A DNA stretch of 64,000 nt from Lachnospiraceae bacterium (GTDB lineage: Bacteria > Bacillota > Clostridia > Lachnospirales > Lachnospiraceae): assembly GCA_017521985.1 (NCBI GenBank), contig JAFXAZ010000038.1, positions 1-64,000 of the forward strand, in the 5' to 3' direction. The notes under the pieces are model-generated. The model ran no database searches, had not been told where the DNA came from, and saw only the letters and a list, made by a program, of their open reading frames with translations. Position numbers and translations under genes: made by a program. The first letter of the stretch is position 1. Every line of letters starts with the position of its first letter. This document shows positions 10,003 to 18,394 of the stretch, piece by piece.

Positions 10003-10989
10003 ATGTCGAAGAAAAAATCGTTACAAAAGAAGAACATGGCGCCTGCCAACAAAGTTACCAAAGAAAAAGCTGCACCTACTAACGACATCCAGAGCAAAAC
10101 TATTTTTAAAAATCCGCTGTTGTGCAGTCAATTTTTAAGAAACTATGTAAATCATCCCATGGTGAAAAACATCAGACCGGAGGATATCGAGGATTACACG
10201 GATCGCTTTGTATCCTATTTTGGTGTTGAATATGATGCGGATACGGTTAAGAAAATTCAAATCCGCGACGAAAATGGCAAGAAATTTGATTTTTTTCTAG
10301 TTTCACTTATTGAACACAAAACAGATGTGGATTATAATGTAGTTGTACAGCTACTAAAGTACATGGCCTGTATCTGGGCAGAGTATGAAAAGCAGTTCGG
10401 TGCAAACTATAAGGACCAGGTGAAAACGAAAGGCTTTCGGTATCCGCCGATTTTGCCGGTGGTATACCACGAAGGAAGTGACACATGGACGGCACCGATG
10501 CATTTAAAGGAACGTATTTTCATGCATGAAATCTTTGAAGAGTATATTCCGGATTTTACTTACTGCCTGGTGGATAATCACAAGTTTAGCAACGAAGAGC
10601 TTTTAGAGCGTAAGGATGAAATGTCTTTGATTATGCTCTTAAACAAAATTCAGGATGAAGCAGATTTGAGTGAGTTTTTGCGTATCTCTGCGGAGGATAT
10701 TAACCGCATTGTGAAGGAATCTCCGGAGGCAGTTATTGACATTATAGTAATGGTTATGCAGGCATTATGTACCAAGCTTAATCTATCTAGACAGGACACC
10801 GAGGAATGTGTAAGGAAAGTGAGGTCGCGCGATATGGGATATCTATGGGCGAATATGAAAAAGATAGATGTGCAGGAAGCGCAGGCACAGGTAAAGCAGG
10901 CAGAGGAGAAGGTGGCACAGGTAGAGGCGGAAAATGCACGTTTAAAGGCTTTATTGGAAGCGCATCGAATTGAAATACCGGAAACTTAA
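10003..10989 (+). CDS. Rpn family recombination-promoting nuclease / putative transposase (YhgA-like, PD-(D/E)XK)
   Basis: The segment KFDFFLVSLIEHKTDVDYNV (about residues 89-108) followed by QLLKYM is the hallmark of the Rpn/YhgA-like (Transposase_31) family: an acidic residue then E-x-K of a PD-(D/E)XK nuclease fold. E. coli Rpn proteins nick DNA and stimulate RecA-independent recombination. The protein is 328 residues, with a basic N-terminal extension and a C-terminal coiled coil (about 285-320). The start follows AAGGAGG at good spacing. It is monocistronic with no terminal inverted repeats nearby, so it looks like a resident paralogous-family gene rather than an active insertion sequence. 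Confidence 0.82.
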   Translation: MSKKKSLQKKNMAPANKVTKEKAAPTNDIQSKTIFKNPLLCSQFLRNYVNHPMVKNIRPEDIEDYTDRFVSYFGVEYDADTVKKIQIRDENGKKFDFFLVSLIEHKTDVDYNVVVQLLKYMACIWAEYEKQFGANYKDQVKTKGFRYPPILPVVYHEGSDTWTAPMHLKERIFMHEIFEEYIPDFTYCLVDNHKFSNEELLERKDEMSLIMLLNKIQDEADLSEFLRISAEDINRIVKESPEAVIDIIVMVMQALCTKLNLSRQDTEECVRKVRSRDMGYLWANMKKIDVQEAQAQVKQAEEKVAQVEAENARLKALLEAHRIEIPET

Positions 10990-11094
10990 AGGAAATTTTT
11001 CAAATTTCTTTACAACTTTCTAATATTTTCCATGTAGTATCGTTCCTGTAGCGTTTAGCAATAACACTTTACGGAAAGGTTCGAGGAGAAAATT

Positions 11095-12219
11095 ATGGAA
11101 AGACAGAATGCCGCAAAGCAGGCAAGTGGAAAAGGAACATCAAGAAAAGCAAGAAATTATATTATCTTATCAGTAGAAGTATTATTATTGGTCGTGATGG
11201 TAGGCGTTTTGTGGTTCGTCACCAAATTTACGGATGAAGAGGAAGGGGTAAAGCGTGTAGAAATCTCTACCGAGGATATCGTTATAAATGAAGGCGTAAA
11301 AAACGAAGTAGTAGAAAAGGACAGCGACTCTGCAGAGGAAACCAAAGGTCCTACTTATAGAACCATAGCATTATTTGGCCTGGATTCCACTATTGGCGAG
11401 CTTACCAAGGGAACACGCAGTGACACAATTATGGTTGCTTCCATTAATAATGAGACCAAAGAAGTTCGTATTATGAGTGTGTATCGTGATACATATTTAA
11501 ATTTGGGTAATGATACCTACAATAAGTGTAATGCGGCGTATGCACGTGGTGGTGCAAAGCAGGCAATCAGCATGTTGAATATGAATTTAGACCTAGATAT
11601 TACGGACTTTGTGGCTGTTGGTTTTAAAGGGGTTATGGATACCGTAAATGCCGTTGGTGGTGTAATGATTGATGTGGATGAAAAAGAATTAAAGCATATC
11701 AACGATTACCAGATGTGTATGGCAGAAGATATGAAAATAGATTATGTAAAGGTGACGGAAACCGGATACCAGAAGTTAAATGGTCTTCAGGCGGTGGCGT
11801 ATTGTAGAATTCGATATTCAGGAGGCGATGATTATAAACGTACGGAAAGACAGCGTGAAGTATTACAGGCAATTTTAGAGGAAGCAAAGAATATAGATGT
11901 AGCAACCCTTACTAAGCTTGTTGACAATGTATTTGCAGATTTTTATACATCCGTTGACTTGAAGGAAATTGTAACCCTGTTAAGTGACATTGGTTCTTAT
12001 ACGTTGATTGATGAAGGTGGTTTTCCAACCTTGGAATATCGTGCCAATGCAACCATTGGTAATAATGTAGGTGCCAGCATAATTTGTACTGATTTAGCAG
12101 CAGCAGTATCCGAATTTCATGAACGTTTCTTCGGTCAGGAAGATTATGAGGTTTCTGAGGCACTGACACAGATTAGTGCACAAATTAATACCAATACAGC
12201 TCCGTTCCTTAAAAATTAA
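11095..12219 (+). CDS. LytR-CpsA-Psr (LCP) family cell-wall glycopolymer ligase
   Basis: This 374-residue protein has a short cytoplasmic Lys/Arg-rich N-terminus, one transmembrane helix (about residues 22-43) and an extracellular LCP domain (about 90-265). Family motifs seen are GTRSDTIMVASIN, RIMSVYRDTYL, NAVGGVMIDVD and the arginine-rich CRIRYSGGDDYKRTERQREV. LCP enzymes transfer undecaprenyl-linked glycopolymers such as teichoic acid or capsule onto peptidoglycan. The start is preceded by GAGGAGAAAATT. It stands alone, with a terminator directly downstream, about 28 kb from the capsule locus, so a dedicated role in capsule attachment is not shown. Confidence 0.9.
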   Translation: MERQNAAKQASGKGTSRKARNYIILSVEVLLLVVMVGVLWFVTKFTDEEEGVKRVEISTEDIVINEGVKNEVVEKDSDSAEETKGPTYRTIALFGLDSTIGELTKGTRSDTIMVASINNETKEVRIMSVYRDTYLNLGNDTYNKCNAAYARGGAKQAISMLNMNLDLDITDFVAVGFKGVMDTVNAVGGVMIDVDEKELKHINDYQMCMAEDMKIDYVKVTETGYQKLNGLQAVAYCRIRYSGGDDYKRTERQREVLQAILEEAKNIDVATLTKLVDNVFADFYTSVDLKEIVTLLSDIGSYTLIDEGGFPTLEYRANATIGNNVGASIICTDLAAAVSEFHERFFGQEDYEVSEALTQISAQINTNTAPFLKN

Positions 12220-12234
12220 ATTGTAAGTATAATT

Positions 12235-12278
12235 ACTCCTTTTTCTGAAACACTAATTTTAGGAAAAGGAGTTTTTTT
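12235..12278 (+). terminator. Intrinsic terminator whose 3' arm contains the next gene's ribosome binding site
   Basis: ACTCCTTTTTCT (12235-12246) pairs with AGGAAAAGGAGT (12261-12272), with one G-T wobble, and is followed by seven T residues (12272-12278). It ends transcription of the LCP gene. The AAGGAG in the 3' arm (12266-12271) is at ideal distance from the ATG at 12279, so the folded hairpin would also hide the start of the GerA-family gene. Confidence 0.75.
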
Positions 12279-13703
12279 ATGGCAGAAAATAATACTCAGA
12301 TAATGAAAACAAGTTTGCAGGAAAATATGGATTACTTGAATCAAGTACTGCAAGTGGATGTGAGCTTTGACCTTGTGTACCGTGTAGTGCATGTGGGAGG
12401 TAAAGAAGCATGTATATACTTTATAGACGGATTCTGCAAGGATACGTTAATGCAAAAGATGCTGCAATATTTTATGGATATGAAAGAAGCAGACTTACCG
12501 CAGAATGTGCATGAAATGTTAAAAAAGAAAATTCCATATGTAGAAGTGGATGTGGCAAAGGATTATGATAAGGTGCTGACGAACCTTTTATCCGGTGTAT
12601 TTGTGCTTCTGATAGATGGTTTTGAACAGGCAATTTTAATTGATTCCAGAACTTACCCGGCCAGAGGGGTAGAAGAGCCGTCAAAGGACAGAACCCTAAG
12701 GGGAAGCAAGGATGGCTTTGTAGAAACCGTTGTGTTTAATACGGCATTGATTAGACGTCGTATTCGTGACCCACATCTTCGCATGGAGATGATGAATGCA
12801 GGAGAAGCGTCCCGTACGGATATTGTGGTTTGTTATATGGATGACAGAGTAGATAAGGCATTCTTGAAAGAAATCAAAACAAAAATTCAAAATATTAAAG
12901 TGGATGCACTGACTATGAACCAGCAGAGCCTGGCGGAATGTCTCTTTCCGTATAAGTGGTACAATCCATTTCCAAAATTTAAATATACGGAGCGACCGGA
13001 TACCGCGGCAGCACAGGTGCTAGAAGGCAATATTATCATACTGGTAGATAACGCCCCGTCTGTGATTATTATGCCTACCTCATTCTTTGATGTAGTAGAA
13101 GAGGCAGACGACTATTATTTCCCGCCGGTTACCGGAACTTATTTGCGAATAAGCCGATTTATTATTACGGTACTGACTTATTTAATTGCACCGCTATTTC
13201 TGTTATTGATGAAGAATCCTGATTTTATACCGGAAGGTTTTAAGTTTATTGCGGTAAAAGAAACCGTAAACGTACCACTTGTATGGCAGTTCTTGATATT
13301 AGAGCTGGCAATCGATGGTTTAAGACTGGCTGCAGTAAATACTCCAAATATGTTAAGTACACCACTGAGTATTATGGCGGCATTGGTACTTGGGGAGTTC
13401 TCAGTAAGAAGCGGTTGGTTTAATTCGGAAGTTATGCTTTATATGGCATTTGTTGCCATTGCAAGCTATACCCAGCCGAATTATGAAATGGGTTATGCAC
13501 TCAAATTTATGCGAATCATTAATTTGATCTTGACCGCATTGTTTAATGTGTGGGGCTTTATTGCAGGTATTATTGTGCTTTTAGCCGCGCTTGCAAGTAA
13601 CAAGACCGTATCCAAACAAGGATATTTATATCCGTTGATTCCGTTTGAATGGAAGAAACTGAAGAATTTGATTGTAAGAGTACGACTGCCAGGGTCGAAG
13701 TAG
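12279..13703 (+). CDS. GerA-family spore germination protein, SpoVAF-like
   Basis: This 474-residue protein has a soluble N-terminal GerA domain (about 1-285) carrying GFVETVVFNTALIRRRIRDP, the usual GFxE-N-xLIRRRI signature. About five transmembrane segments follow (about 290-440, including RLAAVNTPNMLSTPLSIM). The short length and the N-terminal pattern resemble SpoVAF more than classical GerAA receptor subunits. No GerB or GerC partner genes and no other spoVA genes are adjacent. GerA proteins act in the spore inner membrane in nutrient sensing and ion or dipicolinate release. Its ribosome binding site lies inside a terminator hairpin, so translation may need a transcript that begins within or after the hairpin. 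Confidence 0.85.
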   Translation: MAENNTQIMKTSLQENMDYLNQVLQVDVSFDLVYRVVHVGGKEACIYFIDGFCKDTLMQKMLQYFMDMKEADLPQNVHEMLKKKIPYVEVDVAKDYDKVLTNLLSGVFVLLIDGFEQAILIDSRTYPARGVEEPSKDRTLRGSKDGFVETVVFNTALIRRRIRDPHLRMEMMNAGEASRTDIVVCYMDDRVDKAFLKEIKTKIQNIKVDALTMNQQSLAECLFPYKWYNPFPKFKYTERPDTAAAQVLEGNIIILVDNAPSVIIMPTSFFDVVEEADDYYFPPVTGTYLRISRFIITVLTYLIAPLFLLLMKNPDFIPEGFKFIAVKETVNVPLVWQFLILELAIDGLRLAAVNTPNMLSTPLSIMAALVLGEFSVRSGWFNSEVMLYMAFVAIASYTQPNYEMGYALKFMRIINLILTALFNVWGFIAGIIVLLAALASNKTVSKQGYLYPLIPFEWKKLKNLIVRVRLPGSK

Positions 13704-13867
13704 TAGGGGAAGACATGAATCATTAGATTTTACCATAATCTAGAATTATTTATATTGAAAATTGAGAAATTGTACATTAAACTATTTATATACAAAGTAG
13801 TTATGCAAAATAATATCATTCTATAAAAACAGATATGTTCAGCAACGTGAAATGAGGTGAGGGGAAT

Positions 13868-13969
13868 ATGCGTGTGCGAAAATGTTGTTTTATGTACAAT
13901 TCTATGTCAAAAGGTATGAATGATGTTTTAGATTATAATATTCTATACCCAATTAAATGTATTTATTGA
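13868..13969 (+). CDS. Candidate 33-residue small protein, unknown
   Basis: An ATG at 13868 with a strong GAGGTGAGGGG site opens a 33-codon frame rich in Met, Cys and Tyr (MRVRKCCFMYNSMSKGMND at its start). It ends at TGA 13967-13969, one base before a strong terminator hairpin. The combination of ribosome binding site, ORF and terminator is what argues for a real gene. No homologue is recognised. The rest of the 13704-14062 gap is AT-rich without other signals. Confidence 0.4.
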   Translation: MRVRKCCFMYNSMSKGMNDVLDYNILYPIKCIY

Positions 13970-13970
13970 A

Positions 13971-14020
13971 TGCACATAGATTGTACGTAATTATTACGGA
14001 CAATCTATGTGCATTTTTAA
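13971..14020 (+). terminator. Strong intrinsic terminator-like hairpin
   Basis: TGCACATAGATTGT (13971-13984) pairs perfectly with ACAATCTATGTGCA (14000-14013). The apical part (CGTAA/TTACG) continues the stem, and ATTTTTAATTT follows. It ends whatever is transcribed through the small ORF and insulates the secreted-protein gene downstream. Confidence 0.7.
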
Positions 14021-14062
14021 TTTAATTGCAAAAATATTATTGATTTAAAAGAGGGAATTGAA

Positions 14063-15088
14063 ATGAAAAAAACAATTAATTTATTAATCACATTATGTAT
14101 TCTGTTTTCAGTAGCTATAGTTCCGGTTGCGGCAAGTACAAGTGCCATAACTTATTCAACAGCCAAAAAGATTATTGCAGAGGAAGTTATATTTGGTGAT
14201 AATACAATCGATTTTTCCACTTTAAGTTCTAGTAAAACAGCAAGTATTTCAATTAATATAGAAGGTATGTCAGTATATATTGACTATAGTCGAATGGGAG
14301 AAACGTTTGATGATTCATCCGTTGAATATGTATCTCAAGATGCAGATGTTGCCTATGCATGGGATGGAAGAATACTTGCAACTGGAAAAGGGACAACAGA
14401 TATAATTTTGTATTTGGGTGATGAACAATATACTATCAATGTTACTGTGAAAGATAATATTTCAAATGAACTTATTGAAGCAATTGAACTCGTTTCAAGG
14501 GGGAATTCATTAGCAAGAATATCTGATGAACGTCAAAGTATTATTGATAAGGCAAGTGATATGGTAAATATTCTTTGGAGACCTACAACTAATCTTACTG
14601 GCTGGCGAGGAAATTATACTTTTGAGGCTGGAAGAGTTTATAGTGGTATTCCGTATTCTATGACCGTTAATCAATGCGATGACATAGAATTTCAGGCAGC
14701 CATGTCCAATAATGATTTTTATAATAACTATAGCAGAACTATTAATAATATAACATATATTATGCCTAAATATGGAAGTGACTGTTCTGGGTTTGTATCT
14801 TTTGCGTGGGGAATGAATAAATTAGGAACAGATACCTTTATTACGTATCCATCAATTGGTGAATATGAAAATCTTCAACCGGGAGATGCTGTTGTATATC
14901 GTGTTAATAACGAAGGACATATAATATTAGTGTTAATGAATTTTCAAACACCTCCTAGTGGAAGCGGTTATAATGAACCTTATTTAGCTTGTTATGAGCA
15001 AACGCCATATCATGCAGACTTGACATTCCACACTTATGCAGATTTATTAGCTGATGGATATAAAGCTATTTCTAAATTTAACAATTAA
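14063..15088 (+). CDS. Secreted NlpC/P60-like cysteine peptidase with Ig-like domain
   Basis: A signal peptide covers residues 1-24 (VAIVPVAAS cleavage region). Residues about 55-135 form an Ig-like (Big_2-type) beta domain. The C-terminal part holds an NlpC/P60-like fold: YGSDCSGFVSFAWG with the catalytic Cys at about 241, LQPGDAVVY, and GHIILVLMN with His at about 286. Such enzymes cleave peptidoglycan stem peptides. The NlpC match is short and the region between signal peptide and peptidase is not assigned beyond the Ig-like fold, so amidase-like CHAP relatives are an alternative. It starts 43 bases after a terminator and appears to head a three-gene unit with two small membrane proteins. 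Confidence 0.7.
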   Translation: MKKTINLLITLCILFSVAIVPVAASTSAITYSTAKKIIAEEVIFGDNTIDFSTLSSSKTASISINIEGMSVYIDYSRMGETFDDSSVEYVSQDADVAYAWDGRILATGKGTTDIILYLGDEQYTINVTVKDNISNELIEAIELVSRGNSLARISDERQSIIDKASDMVNILWRPTTNLTGWRGNYTFEAGRVYSGIPYSMTVNQCDDIEFQAAMSNNDFYNNYSRTINNITYIMPKYGSDCSGFVSFAWGMNKLGTDTFITYPSIGEYENLQPGDAVVYRVNNEGHIILVLMNFQTPPSGSGYNEPYLACYEQTPYHADLTFHTYADLLADGYKAISKFNN

Positions 15089-15115
15089 ATTTGGAGCTTA
15101 AAACAGGAGGAGCAT

Positions 15116-15820
15116 ATGAAACGTAAAAATTTTCTGATTCTATTAGTTGTGAATATTTTGACTATTATATGTTGTTTCTTGATATGGTGTCATTATTCAA
15201 AGGAAAATAGTATAGTAAATGACTATGAGCAACAGCTTGAGGAATATAAAAGTGTAGAGCAGATATTACATAATCAATTAGCAGAAATGCAAGTATTGAC
15301 ACAGAAAATCGAAAATTTTCATATGGAGCCGCCTGAAACTAGATTTTGTGAAGCTATTTCAGAGAATAAATACATGACAGCAGAGAGCGTCACTCTTCGG
15401 AAAATGCCTTGTGATAGTGAAGAGTTTTATACAGAAAATACGCTATCATATTATATGGTGACTCCTATTGCTGTTGTGTTTGAAACGGTAGTAGATTTAC
15501 AGGATAATAGTTGGACTGCAGAAGACAGGCATTGGGTATTAGTTAGCTATCATGCTTCCGGTGATTGGATTGACAGTTATGGATGGGTAAAATTTTCTGA
15601 GCTTGTTGAATATAATGAGGAAACAACAAACCTTTTGCAAGGTCCATTTATGCTTTCAGAGGATGCTATTGACATAGAAACCGGAGAACTTGCACATGAG
15701 TTGTTACGTGGTTCATGGGTAAGTGTTGAATTTAAAGAGGATTTTGTCAGAGTTGGAACTGATGGAGGGATTTCTTGTAAGGTTAATAAAAAATACCTTA
15801 TATACCCGGAATATAAATAG
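15116..15820 (+). CDS. Membrane-anchored extracytoplasmic protein with coiled coil and SH3-like region, unknown
   Basis: This 234-residue protein has an N-terminal anchor helix (about 5-24), a coiled coil (about 32-65) and a C-terminal beta-rich part. One segment (SVTLRKMP through WIDSYGWVKFSEL, about 92-160) resembles bacterial SH3 cell-wall-binding repeats. It follows the NlpC/P60-like gene by 27 bases with AGGAGG, so a partner role at the wall is reasonable. I do not recognise a named family. Confidence 0.55.
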   Translation: MKRKNFLILLVVNILTIICCFLIWCHYSKENSIVNDYEQQLEEYKSVEQILHNQLAEMQVLTQKIENFHMEPPETRFCEAISENKYMTAESVTLRKMPCDSEEFYTENTLSYYMVTPIAVVFETVVDLQDNSWTAEDRHWVLVSYHASGDWIDSYGWVKFSELVEYNEETTNLLQGPFMLSEDAIDIETGELAHELLRGSWVSVEFKEDFVRVGTDGGISCKVNKKYLIYPEYK

Positions 15821-15831
15821 GAGGAATTATA

Positions 15832-16074
15832 ATGCCTGAAGGAACAAAAATATTCACTACCATTGTATTTATTTTCTACATAATCATTTTTTCGATTGGA
15901 TTAGTCAATGCTGTTGCACCTAAGTGGTATTGGGAAAAATTTGAAAGTTGGAAAGCTACCAAGAAACCTTCAAGAACTTACTTTTTGGTAAAGCGAATAA
16001 CAGGAGTTATTGTAATGATTATTATTGTGATAATCGCGTTGGCACCTAGCTTAGTTTATTATTTTACCAAATAA
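15832..16074 (+). CDS. Small two-helix membrane protein, DUF6199-like
   Basis: This 80-residue protein has hydrophobic helices at about 7-28 and 52-77. The loop between them carries KWYWEKFESWKATKKPSRTY, a W-ESWK-PS-Y pattern like that of DUF6199 proteins. The assignment is from memory of that pattern and is moderate. Spacing to the preceding gene is 11 bases with AGGAGG, so it is co-transcribed. Function unknown. Confidence 0.55.
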   Translation: MPEGTKIFTTIVFIFYIIIFSIGLVNAVAPKWYWEKFESWKATKKPSRTYFLVKRITGVIVMIIIVIIALAPSLVYYFTK

Positions 16075-16092
16075 TTGTAAAGAATGATAATG

Positions 16093-16137
16093 AAAAATAG
16101 CGTTTGCTTTTATCAAAAAGGTAAACGCTATTTTTTT
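16093..16137 (+). terminator. Intrinsic terminator of the 14.06-16.07 kb unit
   Basis: AAAAATAGCGTTTGC (16093-16107) pairs with GTAAACGCTATTTTT (16121-16135) through one wobble pair and ends in a T-run. Confidence 0.8.
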
Positions 16138-16206
16138 ACATTGATTATATATTATCAAACTAAACTTCATTATGATTATAGTATATAACAGTTCAGACAC
16201 ATCATA

Positions 16207-16357
16207 GGCATGGCATCCATTAGCTTTCTTAAGAGGTCGTCTAACGAGCGTCGGTCCTTAGTGAGACGAGGTGTTTACACCGAAGTCGAGCTTAGTACCG
16301 TTACGTGAGTTATCGAGCGGAAGCGTACCGATTAAGGAAGCTAATGCATGCCATGCC
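16207..16357. repeat. Structured 151-nt intergenic element (MITE-like or non-coding RNA)
   Basis: The ends form a long stem: GGCATGGCAT (16207-16216) with ATGCCATGCC (16348-16357), ATTAGCTT (16219-16226) with AAGCTAAT (16338-16345), and CTTAA (16228-16232) with TTAAG (16332-16336). The interior folds into smaller helices, for example TCGTCT/AGACGA (16237-16242/16264-16269) and a GGTG-TTTA-CACC hairpin (16270-16281). It is visibly richer in G and C than the flanks. No ORF is present. I cannot assign it to a known RNA family. Confidence 0.5.
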
Positions 16358-16393
16358 TGCTATAAGGTGGCTGTCGTAGTGTTAAAATAATCA

Positions 16394-16422
16394 TTGACAC
16401 AAATTGTATCGTGGTATACAAT
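16394..16422 (+). promoter_or_regulatory. Consensus sigma-A promoter with overlapping inverted repeat
   Basis: TTGACA (16394-16399), a 17-base spacer and TACAAT (16417-16422). The spacer and -10 contain ATTGTAT-CGTGGT-ATACAAT (16403-16422), a perfect 7-bp inverted repeat placed like a repressor operator. It is the only strong promoter seen before the muropeptide operon. Confidence 0.75.
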
Positions 16423-16434
16423 CTTATTATATAG

Positions 16435-16469
16435 AAAAAGGGCAGATGTATATTATTTGCCCTTTTTTT
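16435..16469 (+). terminator. Leader terminator directly after the operon promoter
   Basis: AAAAAGGGCA pairs with TGCCCTTTTTTT around a 14-base loop. It begins only about 5 bases after the expected start of transcription, so full-length operon mRNA must read through it. This suggests attenuation or a very short terminated RNA. Confidence 0.6.
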
Positions 16470-16503
16470 GTAAAATGCGTATTTATACATTGAAGGATGG
16501 GTT

Positions 16504-17289
16504 ATGGAACAGGATATATTAGGCCGGCTCGAGAAGCTTCCCGGCAGGATTGGTTTTTACTACAAAAATCTGGTGACAGGAGAAGTGATTACATACAAGG
16601 AAGATGAAAGCTTTCTGGCAGCCAGCGTGATTAAGCTTTATATTATGGCGGAGGCAGTTCGTCAGTGTAAGGAAGGTATTCTTACGAAGGATGACTTAGT
16701 TGTGATTGACAAAGCCAAATGTGTACCTTCTTGCGGAGCACTTACCTATATGCATGATGGCTTGGAAGTAACGATTCAGGATTTATACACGTTGATGATT
16801 ATTTTGAGTGATAATTCGGCTACCAACTTTTTAATTGATATACTGGGAGAGGAAGCTATCAACGATGGAATTCGTGCACTTGGCCATGAAAAGACCCAGT
16901 TAAATCGTAAAATGTATGATACAGAAAAGTCTGCAAGGGGCATTCAGAATTATGTTTGTCCAATAGAACTCGGTGAGTTTTTGGAGCATTTGTATCATGG
17001 AGAAGTGTTTGATGCAGATTCCAGTGAGCATATGCTTTCTGTCATGAAGGACCAGCGCTTAAATGGCAAGATTCCATTCCATATTCATACGCTTCCGGAG
17101 CATGGACGCATTGCACACAAGACCGGAGAGGATACCGGCATTACGCATGATGTAGGCATTGTGTATGCGAAGCAGCCGTTTGTACTTGTTTTCCTTGGAA
17201 ATGAGACAGATGTGGCGCGTTATGAAAGAGAAATGGCAGACATTTCCCTTATGCTTTATGAAGCAAATGATATTGATTTCATGAGTTAG
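16504..17289 (+). CDS. Class A beta-lactamase-fold serine hydrolase, signal-less
   Basis: This 261-residue protein carries the penicillin-recognising triad: S41-V-I-K44, S102-D-N104 and K206-T-G208. The match is to the Beta-lactamase2 family. The usual omega-loop Glu-x-x-Leu-Asn of true class A beta-lactamases is not evident, and there is no signal peptide, so it is predicted cytosolic. It is the first gene of an operon with dipeptide epimerase, oligopeptide ABC transporter and YkfC-like peptidase, which points to hydrolysis of imported muropeptides rather than antibiotic resistance. The start has GAAGGATGGG upstream. The next gene begins 11 bases after its stop. Confidence 0.8.
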   Translation: MEQDILGRLEKLPGRIGFYYKNLVTGEVITYKEDESFLAASVIKLYIMAEAVRQCKEGILTKDDLVVIDKAKCVPSCGALTYMHDGLEVTIQDLYTLMIILSDNSATNFLIDILGEEAINDGIRALGHEKTQLNRKMYDTEKSARGIQNYVCPIELGEFLEHLYHGEVFDADSSEHMLSVMKDQRLNGKIPFHIHTLPEHGRIAHKTGEDTGITHDVGIVYAKQPFVLVFLGNETDVARYEREMADISLMLYEANDIDFMS

Positions 17290-17300
17290 AGGTTACGCAT

Positions 17301-18380
17301 ATGAAAATAGCAAAAATTGAGGTGGGAGAGGTTAAAATTCCTCTTGTTACACCTTTTAAAACAGCCCTTCGTACCGTGGACTGTGTAAATGATATTGTGA
17401 TTAAAGTAACGGCAGACGATGGGCAGGTTGGTTTCGGTGAAGCACCGCCTACTGCAGTGATTACCGGGGATACCTTAGGAAGTATCCGCTGTGCTATTCA
17501 GGACTTTATTGCTCCAAACCTAATCGGCATGGACATTTTCGACATAGATGGTATCATGAAGAAATTGCATGGTTGTATTTTAAAGAACACCTCCGCAAAA
17601 GCGGCAGTAGATATGGCTGTTTATGATTTGTATGCAAAGGCATTGAATCAGCCTCTTTATAAGGTGCTTGGCGGACGAAGAAACCGTATTGAGACAGACC
17701 TTACCATCAGTGTAAATCCGGTAGATGAGATGGTTTCTGACAGTGTGAAGGCGATGGAGCAGGGCTTTAAGATTTTAAAGATTAAAGTCGGCAAGGAAGG
17801 CTTAGAGGATATTAAACGTATTGAAGCAATCCGCAAAGCAGTTGGGGATGATATAGCCATTCGTGTAGATGCAAATCAGGGATGGACAGCTAAGGAAGCG
17901 GTGAAGATTATCGGCACCATGGAAGACAAAGGCATTGTGATGGATTTGGTTGAGCAGCCGGTTCATGCCCATGACTTTAAGGGCATGCAGTATGTTACAA
18001 AGCATGTATACACTCCTATTTTAGCAGATGAGAGTGTATTTACCGCAGAGGATGCCATTCGCATTATCGAAGGCAGAGCCGCTGACCTGATTAATATTAA
18101 GCTGATGAAGACTGGTGGTATTTACGAAGCATTAAAGATTTGTTCTATTGCCGAGATTTACGGCGTAGAATGTATGATAGGTTGTATGCTTGAAAGCAAG
18201 ATTGCAGTTTCAGCAGCTGCACATTTTGCAGCTGCAAAAGGGATTATTACCAGAGCTGATTTGGATGGTCCGTCTCTTTGCAGTATTGACCCTTACGAGG
18301 GCGGTCCGATTTATCAGGGCGCAGATATTATTATGAATGATACACCTGGTATCGGTATTTTAAATGCACCTTGCTTTTAG
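17301..18380 (+). CDS. ykfB: Dipeptide epimerase (L-Ala-D/L-Glu epimerase type), enolase superfamily
   Basis: This 359-residue protein is of the muconate-lactonizing subgroup. An N-terminal capping domain is followed by a barrel with KIKVG (catalytic Lys pair), RVDANQGW, LVEQPV, ADESVF metal ligands and INIKLMKTGG. The family epimerises L-Ala-D-Glu from peptidoglycan so that the dipeptide can be cleaved and used. The substrate is supported by the flanking muropeptide genes, and the order resembles the B. subtilis ykf operon. Start ATG 17301 has AGAGG upstream. Confidence 0.9.
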   Translation: MKIAKIEVGEVKIPLVTPFKTALRTVDCVNDIVIKVTADDGQVGFGEAPPTAVITGDTLGSIRCAIQDFIAPNLIGMDIFDIDGIMKKLHGCILKNTSAKAAVDMAVYDLYAKALNQPLYKVLGGRRNRIETDLTISVNPVDEMVSDSVKAMEQGFKILKIKVGKEGLEDIKRIEAIRKAVGDDIAIRVDANQGWTAKEAVKIIGTMEDKGIVMDLVEQPVHAHDFKGMQYVTKHVYTPILADESVFTAEDAIRIIEGRAADLINIKLMKTGGIYEALKICSIAEIYGVECMIGCMLESKIAVSAAAHFAAAKGIITRADLDGPSLCSIDPYEGGPIYQGADIIMNDTPGIGILNAPCF

Positions 18381-18394
18381 GTGTTATCCATTTG

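Noticed and set aside
16504-17289. Antibiotic-resistance beta-lactamase
   Set aside because: No signal peptide, no evident class A Glu-x-x-Leu-Asn loop, and an operon context of muropeptide recycling.
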